A stretch of 64,000 nt of DNA, from positions 434,001-498,000 of the forward strand of contig NZ_JAPCKJ010000002.1 of NCBI RefSeq assembly GCF_034439435.1, given 5' to 3'. Origin of the DNA: Sarcina sp034439435 (GTDB lineage: Bacteria > Bacillota > Clostridia > Clostridiales > Clostridiaceae). Position 1 is the stretch's first letter; each line of letters begins with the position of its first letter. The translations under genes and the position numbers were made by a program. The notes beneath the pieces are model-generated. The model had not been told where the DNA came from. It saw only the letters and a list, made by a program, of their open reading frames with translations, and searched no databases. Positions 60,510 to 64,000 of the stretch are shown here, in pieces.

Positions 60510-61073
60510 CTACACCAATCCTGCAATTATATCTGAAACTAAGTTAAGTGCTGAATAATTTTCAATCTTAGTAATTTCTTTCTTAATTAATTTAAAAATT
60601 CTAGTTTCATTACTTTTAGCTACTTCTTCTATTCTCTCTTTTATTATTTTATACTCATACTCTGAAAAATAAGCCATTAGCATTTTATTTGAATCTAAAA
60701 GAAGTGAAAGATACATAGTATTTTCATCAATAGATCTCTCTTCCAATAATTCAGCTCTTAATTTTTGAATGATATGCTCTCCTATATCCTTGCTATCCTT
60801 AAAGGTTCCTTTAGAGAAATCCACTAACTTTTCTCCATTTTCCTTTTCTAAAATTCCATTATCAATAATCTCTTTTACAATAGAGTTATATACCTTGCTA
60901 CAAAACTTAGAGTGTATATAAAAATGCTCTATCCACCCATCTAGTTTCTTTAAGTTCTTGGACTCATGAATAGTCTTTAAAACCTCATCAACATATTGAA
61001 TTCCAGTTAATCTTGCATCAGTAACAATAATTTGATCCTTCTCATTAAAAGCTATCTTATTGTCTAAAAACAA
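60510..61073 (-). pseudogene. 5'-truncated GPP34 family protein
   Basis: A 187-codon frame from TTG 61073 without a ribosome binding site. The stretch IIDNGILEKENGEKLVDF, then IIQKLRAELLEERSIDENTMYLSLLLDSNKML and YKIIKERIEEVAKS, is the GPP34 (Golgi phosphoprotein 3-like) core. The frame stays coding-like upstream of the TTG (DLFNSSILIELFLDNKIAF) back to a TAA at about 61109, and the usual N-terminal 40 or so residues (LTLAEELLLL-type) are missing. I infer a 5' deletion plus stop. It may still be translated in shortened form. Confidence 0.65.
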
Positions 61074-61146
61074 CTCAATTAATATAGATGAATTGAATAG
61101 ATCTTAGTATTTCATAATTTTAGCTTATCTATTAAATATAAAAAAC

Positions 61147-61177
61147 CTCCTTTCTTAACATCTAAAAGAAAGGAGTC
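61147..61177 (-). terminator. Intrinsic terminator of the transglutaminase-like gene
   Basis: CTCCTTTCTT / AAGAAAGGAG; on the minus strand followed by GTTTTTT. It lies just beyond the stop at 61189. Confidence 0.85.
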
Positions 61178-61188
61178 ATTATAAACTC

Positions 61189-63192
61189 TTACTTGCTTAA
61201 TACAACGTTATTCATTCCATTAGGAAGTAATTCTGTTTTTAAGTTATTTGCTTTAATATTTCCTGTAGTTGAATATTGATCATTTATGTTAAAGAAGAAG
61301 TTGATATTTTCATTTTCTCCAGCATTAGAAAGAGTTACACTCCATACTCCATTTCCATCATTCTTCATATTAACTGGTTTCCAGTTATTTAAGTTAGTGT
61401 TTATTTGAACATTTTTATTTATGTTTTGGCTATCATCATATGTTACTATTATTGTTCCATCACTATTATTTTTATAGCTTACTACTCCAGTTAAGTTAGC
61501 TATGTTTTGATTAATATTTCCTATATTCCAAGGAATACTATCCTTCGCTAATTCTGGCATAACATCATATGTATCATAAACCTTATGATTTCTAGTGAAA
61601 TCACTATCCCAACCATTTAAGTACCAGTTTTCACCACCCCAAGTTGTATCACTTAAGTACCAGTTTCCATATAAGTTAACAAAGTTCCAAGCATGAGGTC
61701 CTCCTGCATATCCATTTACCCATATTCCTTCTAATCCAAGTCTTTGAAGTAAATACTCATATCCCTTTGAATATCCTCCACAAATAGCTTTGTGATCTAT
61801 AAATGAACCTCTCATATCTCCACAAGCCCCTGTATTTGCATACTTCACCATACTTTCATAATTAAACTGTAGTGATTGTATTATCTGATATACACTCATG
61901 TTAGGTTGAATTTTGCTTAAAATTTCTGAAACTGATTTTTCTGTTTCTAAAAGTTGTTTATGGTAATCATCTCCATTTTGAGCCCCGTTACCTATATAAA
62001 ACTTTTGTCCAACAACCTTTCCATCCTTGTTGATAGGTGATGCTCCCCAGTCCTTTAATAAGAACATCCTTGGACAATTTCTAACTAAATACTTTTGTAT
62101 TTTTTGAGAATCATCGGTATTTATGTTTATTCCTTGAGAAGCATAATCTATAGAAACTATAGTATTTCCCTGTGAATCTCTTGGATATTTATCATCACTA
62201 TTATCATAATTAAGTAAAGTTTTATAAGCTAAGTCCCAAGCCCTTTGTCCATCTTCACTTAATAATGTTCTGGCATAATATACTTCTGAATCAAAAGGTT
62301 TAGTTAATTCATTTAAATCTGCATTTAAAATATATTTATATCCTGTAACTGTCTCCTGCTTCATATTTTCCTTATTTAATAATTGAGGATATATTGAAAC
62401 ATTAAACTCACCAATACTAACATAAATTGGAGTATTAGCATTTAGTCCCTTATCATCAGTTATGGTTATAGAAAAATTTCCTTTTGAATCAGCATTTCCA
62501 TAGAACTTATTGTCATCTACAGAAACACAAACCTTATTACCTGGCTCTGTAGTTCCTAAAACATTAGCTGATACTATTGTTCCCTCGCCTAAAATATTCA
62601 AAGGTTTAACATCAATACTTGGAGTATAGTTCACAAGACCTTCCTTAGTTATCTCAAAATATTGAGTTTTCTCAATACAATCTGTTCTTGTTGAAGTTCC
62701 ACTGCTGTATAAAGTAGGATTAGATAATCCTGAAGATTTATTTATATTTAATGCTACAACATCTCCATAATTGAATGATGCATCATTAATCTTAGATACA
62801 AAGTCCTTAACATATTTGCTGTTTGCAGTTGCATCTAAAACTGCTTGTCCACTTTTCTTAGTGATTAATTTGAAGGTAAAGTTATTGTCTGAGTTTCCAA
62901 AATTACCCGACTCACTTATTGCCTCTATCTTCATAGTATTTTGGTTAAATAAGATTTTTAATGAATTTCCTCCCCATATATTCTTAAAGTTTATATATGA
63001 GTTATCGAACACTTTCTTCTCTGGCTCACTAGCCTCCACATTAGTATTTGTAGTAGTATCTAAGTTACTCTCAACTACTGCCTTATCCCCTGTCTGTGTC
63101 TTATCTACAGTATCAGCATAACTTATCTGTGATGTAAAAGACGTAAATGCTATTGCTGATATTATTAATAAGCTTATTGACTTTTTTCTCAT
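61189..63192 (-). CDS. Secreted transglutaminase-like protein with C-terminal carbohydrate-binding-like module
   Basis: A 667-residue secreted protein: signal peptide (about 1-26, cleavage near SYADT), an acidic linker, beta-rich domains (about 60-290), and a transglutaminase-like core (about 440-560) with the triad Cys in HKAICGGYSKGYEYLL, His in GGPHAWNFVNLYGNWYLSD and the Asp in SDTTW. The last 110 residues (about 560-667, NNWKPVNMKNDGNGVWSVTL) resemble a starch-binding E-set module like those in the amylopullulanase. No sortase signal, so it is released. It may cleave or crosslink surface proteins. AGGAGG precedes the ATG. Confidence 0.85.
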   Translation of the reverse strand: MRKKSISLLIISAIAFTSFTSQISYADTVDKTQTGDKAVVESNLDTTTNTNVEASEPEKKVFDNSYINFKNIWGGNSLKILFNQNTMKIEAISESGNFGNSDNNFTFKLITKKSGQAVLDATANSKYVKDFVSKINDASFNYGDVVALNINKSSGLSNPTLYSSGTSTRTDCIEKTQYFEITKEGLVNYTPSIDVKPLNILGEGTIVSANVLGTTEPGNKVCVSVDDNKFYGNADSKGNFSITITDDKGLNANTPIYVSIGEFNVSIYPQLLNKENMKQETVTGYKYILNADLNELTKPFDSEVYYARTLLSEDGQRAWDLAYKTLLNYDNSDDKYPRDSQGNTIVSIDYASQGININTDDSQKIQKYLVRNCPRMFLLKDWGASPINKDGKVVGQKFYIGNGAQNGDDYHKQLLETEKSVSEILSKIQPNMSVYQIIQSLQFNYESMVKYANTGACGDMRGSFIDHKAICGGYSKGYEYLLQRLGLEGIWVNGYAGGPHAWNFVNLYGNWYLSDTTWGGENWYLNGWDSDFTRNHKVYDTYDVMPELAKDSIPWNIGNINQNIANLTGVVSYKNNSDGTIIVTYDDSQNINKNVQINTNLNNWKPVNMKNDGNGVWSVTLSNAGENENINFFFNINDQYSTTGNIKANNLKTELLPNGMNNVVLSK

Positions 63193-63404
63193 AAATTTCC
63201 TCCTAAATATGTTTATAACATTTTAATAATATGTATAATTTGTTAATTTATTTTATTATAATATAAAATTGGTAGAATTTATATTATAATTTTTAAAATA
63301 ATTAATTTTAATATTAAAATTAATTTATTAAAAATTTTTATACATTTCATTTCTTAAATTCACGCTTTATAAATCTTTTGTTGATATATCTTATTACTTT
63401 CACA

Positions 63405-63437
63405 CCAATTTTGTAAATTTTCTGACCAGTTATGCAA
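63405..63437 (+). promoter_or_regulatory. VirR-box-like direct repeats
   Basis: CCAATTTTGTAA (63405-63416) and CCAGTTATGCAA (63426-63437), starting 21 bases (two helix turns) apart. The VirR box is CCCAGTTNTNCAC in two direct copies. With the preceding base, box 2 fits at 11 of 13 positions and box 1 at 9 of 13. They lie just upstream of the -35, where VirR boxes lie in known VirR-regulated promoters. Confidence 0.55.
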
Positions 63438-63443
63438 AATGTG

Positions 63444-63471
63444 TTGTGATTTTTTTATATAAAAGTATAAT
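63444..63471 (+). promoter_or_regulatory. Promoter of the small membrane gene at 63511
   Basis: TTGTGA (63444-63449), 16-base spacer, TATAAT (63466-63471). The -35 is imperfect, as expected for an activated promoter. Confidence 0.6.
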
Positions 63472-63510
63472 TTAACTTGAATAAAATTCTAAAGCAAAGG
63501 AGAGAAAATT

Positions 63511-63738
63511 ATGAAAAGATTTTTGTGGTTTAACATTGAAAAGCTAAAAGAAGATCCGGATTACTTTTTGGTCATATTTTTATTTTTGATAATAATACAG
63601 TTAGCATTTTATTTTCCTTTAGACAAATCTCAAGATTTTGGTGATATTGTTTTTGGACTATCTACATCCATTTTCTTCATCTACACTCTATTTTGCAAAA
63701 AAGAATTTACATATAAAGATGTTTGGAAATGTTTTTAG
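63511..63738 (+). CDS. Small two-helix membrane protein, possible VirR target
   Basis: A 75-residue protein: charged start (MKRFLWFNIEKLKEDPDY), two helices (about 19-35 and 46-60) and a short basic end. AAAGGAGAG precedes the ATG. The promoter carries VirR-like boxes, so it may belong to the VirR/VirS regulon. A second small membrane gene follows at 63825. Family not recognised. Confidence 0.6.
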   Translation: MKRFLWFNIEKLKEDPDYFLVIFLFLIIIQLAFYFPLDKSQDFGDIVFGLSTSIFFIYTLFCKKEFTYKDVWKCF

Positions 63739-63824
63739 ACTTTAATTAAAATATATCTCAAAATGAATAACTTAATTTTAGTTGTTTATTAATTAAAATA
63801 TTAATTTTAGAAAGGATTGAATTT

Positions 63825-64000
63825 ATGGTTATATATTATTGTATATCTTTAATAATACTTTTAATTATATTGATGACTGGTATTGTTCATCCACTTTGTG
63901 CATTTTTAGCTAGAGATACTCACATAAGATTTAATGGTGTTTTATATAAAAACTTAAATGAAGAAAAATACAAAAAGATACTCTTTTCAACCTTTTTAAA
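63825..64000 (+). CDS. Membrane protein, cut by the window edge
   Basis: Starts with ATG at 63825 behind AAAGGATT and stays open to the window end (58 full codons). It has one hydrophobic segment (about 2-26) followed by a soluble stretch (ARDTHIRFNGVLYKNLNEEKYKK). Probably co-transcribed with the gene at 63511. Confidence 0.6.
   Translation, partial: MVIYYCISLIILLIILMTGIVHPLCAFLARDTHIRFNGVLYKNLNEEKYKKILFSTFL

Larger units (their letters stand above)
63193..63510. other. Divergent intergenic region with a VirR-like promoter
   Basis: AT-rich leader of the transglutaminase-like gene on the left; VirR-box-like repeats and a sigma-A promoter on the right (listed separately). Nothing else recognised. 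Confidence 0.45.

Noticed and set aside
1..64000. CRISPR array, insertion sequence, prophage, tRNA or rRNA genes
   Set aside because: I looked for evenly spaced repeats, transposase or integrase motifs, and tRNA/rRNA signatures, and saw none.

Overview
The window is about 28% GC and has strong AGGAGG-type ribosome binding sites and many intrinsic terminators. It carries spore genes (Tlp, spore photoproduct lyase), an [FeFe] hydrogenase, and several LPXTG, lipoprotein and host-glycan-degrading proteins. Together these point to an anaerobic, spore-forming, carbohydrate-degrading Clostridium, most likely Clostridium perfringens chromosome. No tRNA, rRNA, CRISPR array, insertion sequence or prophage was seen.

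Layout. 1-9 kb: a DHFR-like reductase, a leftward operon of one soluble and two tiny membrane proteins, a GH20 hexosaminidase, a ferric-reductase-like membrane protein behind a Fur-box-like promoter, and a Cys-type sulfatase. 9.7-11.6 kb: spore genes. 12-16.3 kb: a run of small membrane proteins, several missed by ordinary ORF cut-offs. On the opposite strand of that run lies a cobalamin riboswitch with no downstream gene. 16.5-29 kb: methyltransferase, acetyltransferases, an ECF sigma/membrane protein/ABC transporter operon, a substrate-binding/EAL fusion, a Nudix protein and a sugar-nucleotide reductase-like protein. 30-38 kb: one 2724-residue, LPXTG-anchored amylopullulanase. 38.7-43 kb: small proteins and decayed genes. 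43.7-47 kb: a duplicated two-gene coiled-coil cassette. 47-56 kb: MTA/SAH nucleosidase, hydrolase, HAD lipoprotein, hydrogenase-rubrerythrin fusion and TagA. 56-60 kb: P-type ATPase behind a yybP-ykoY (manganese) riboswitch, and a Cof-type phosphatase. 60-64 kb: a MerR-like regulator with a 5'-truncated GPP34 gene, a secreted transglutaminase-like protein, and a small membrane gene behind a VirR-box-like promoter.

The most interesting element is on the minus strand at about 14575-13803. A promoter is followed by a complete cobalamin aptamer, an intrinsic terminator, four hairpins whose six-base loops all read AAYGGN (A at loop position 1, G at position 4), and a long terminal hairpin with a T-run. 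A and G at those loop positions are the recognition code of ANTAR-domain antiterminators such as EutV. The order of parts matches the B12-controlled decoy RNAs EutX (Enterococcus) and Rli55 (Listeria). I read it as a B12-responsive RNA that titrates an ANTAR protein encoded elsewhere, probably EutV of the ethanolamine operon.

Other themes: fine regulation by RNA and metals (Mn riboswitch, Fur box, cre site over the amylopullulanase promoter, VirR-like box), a toolkit for host glycans and starch, and a notable amount of gene decay (a ghost ABC permease, a nonsense-interrupted gene, a cupin fragment, a second copy of a small gene, a truncated GPP34 gene).
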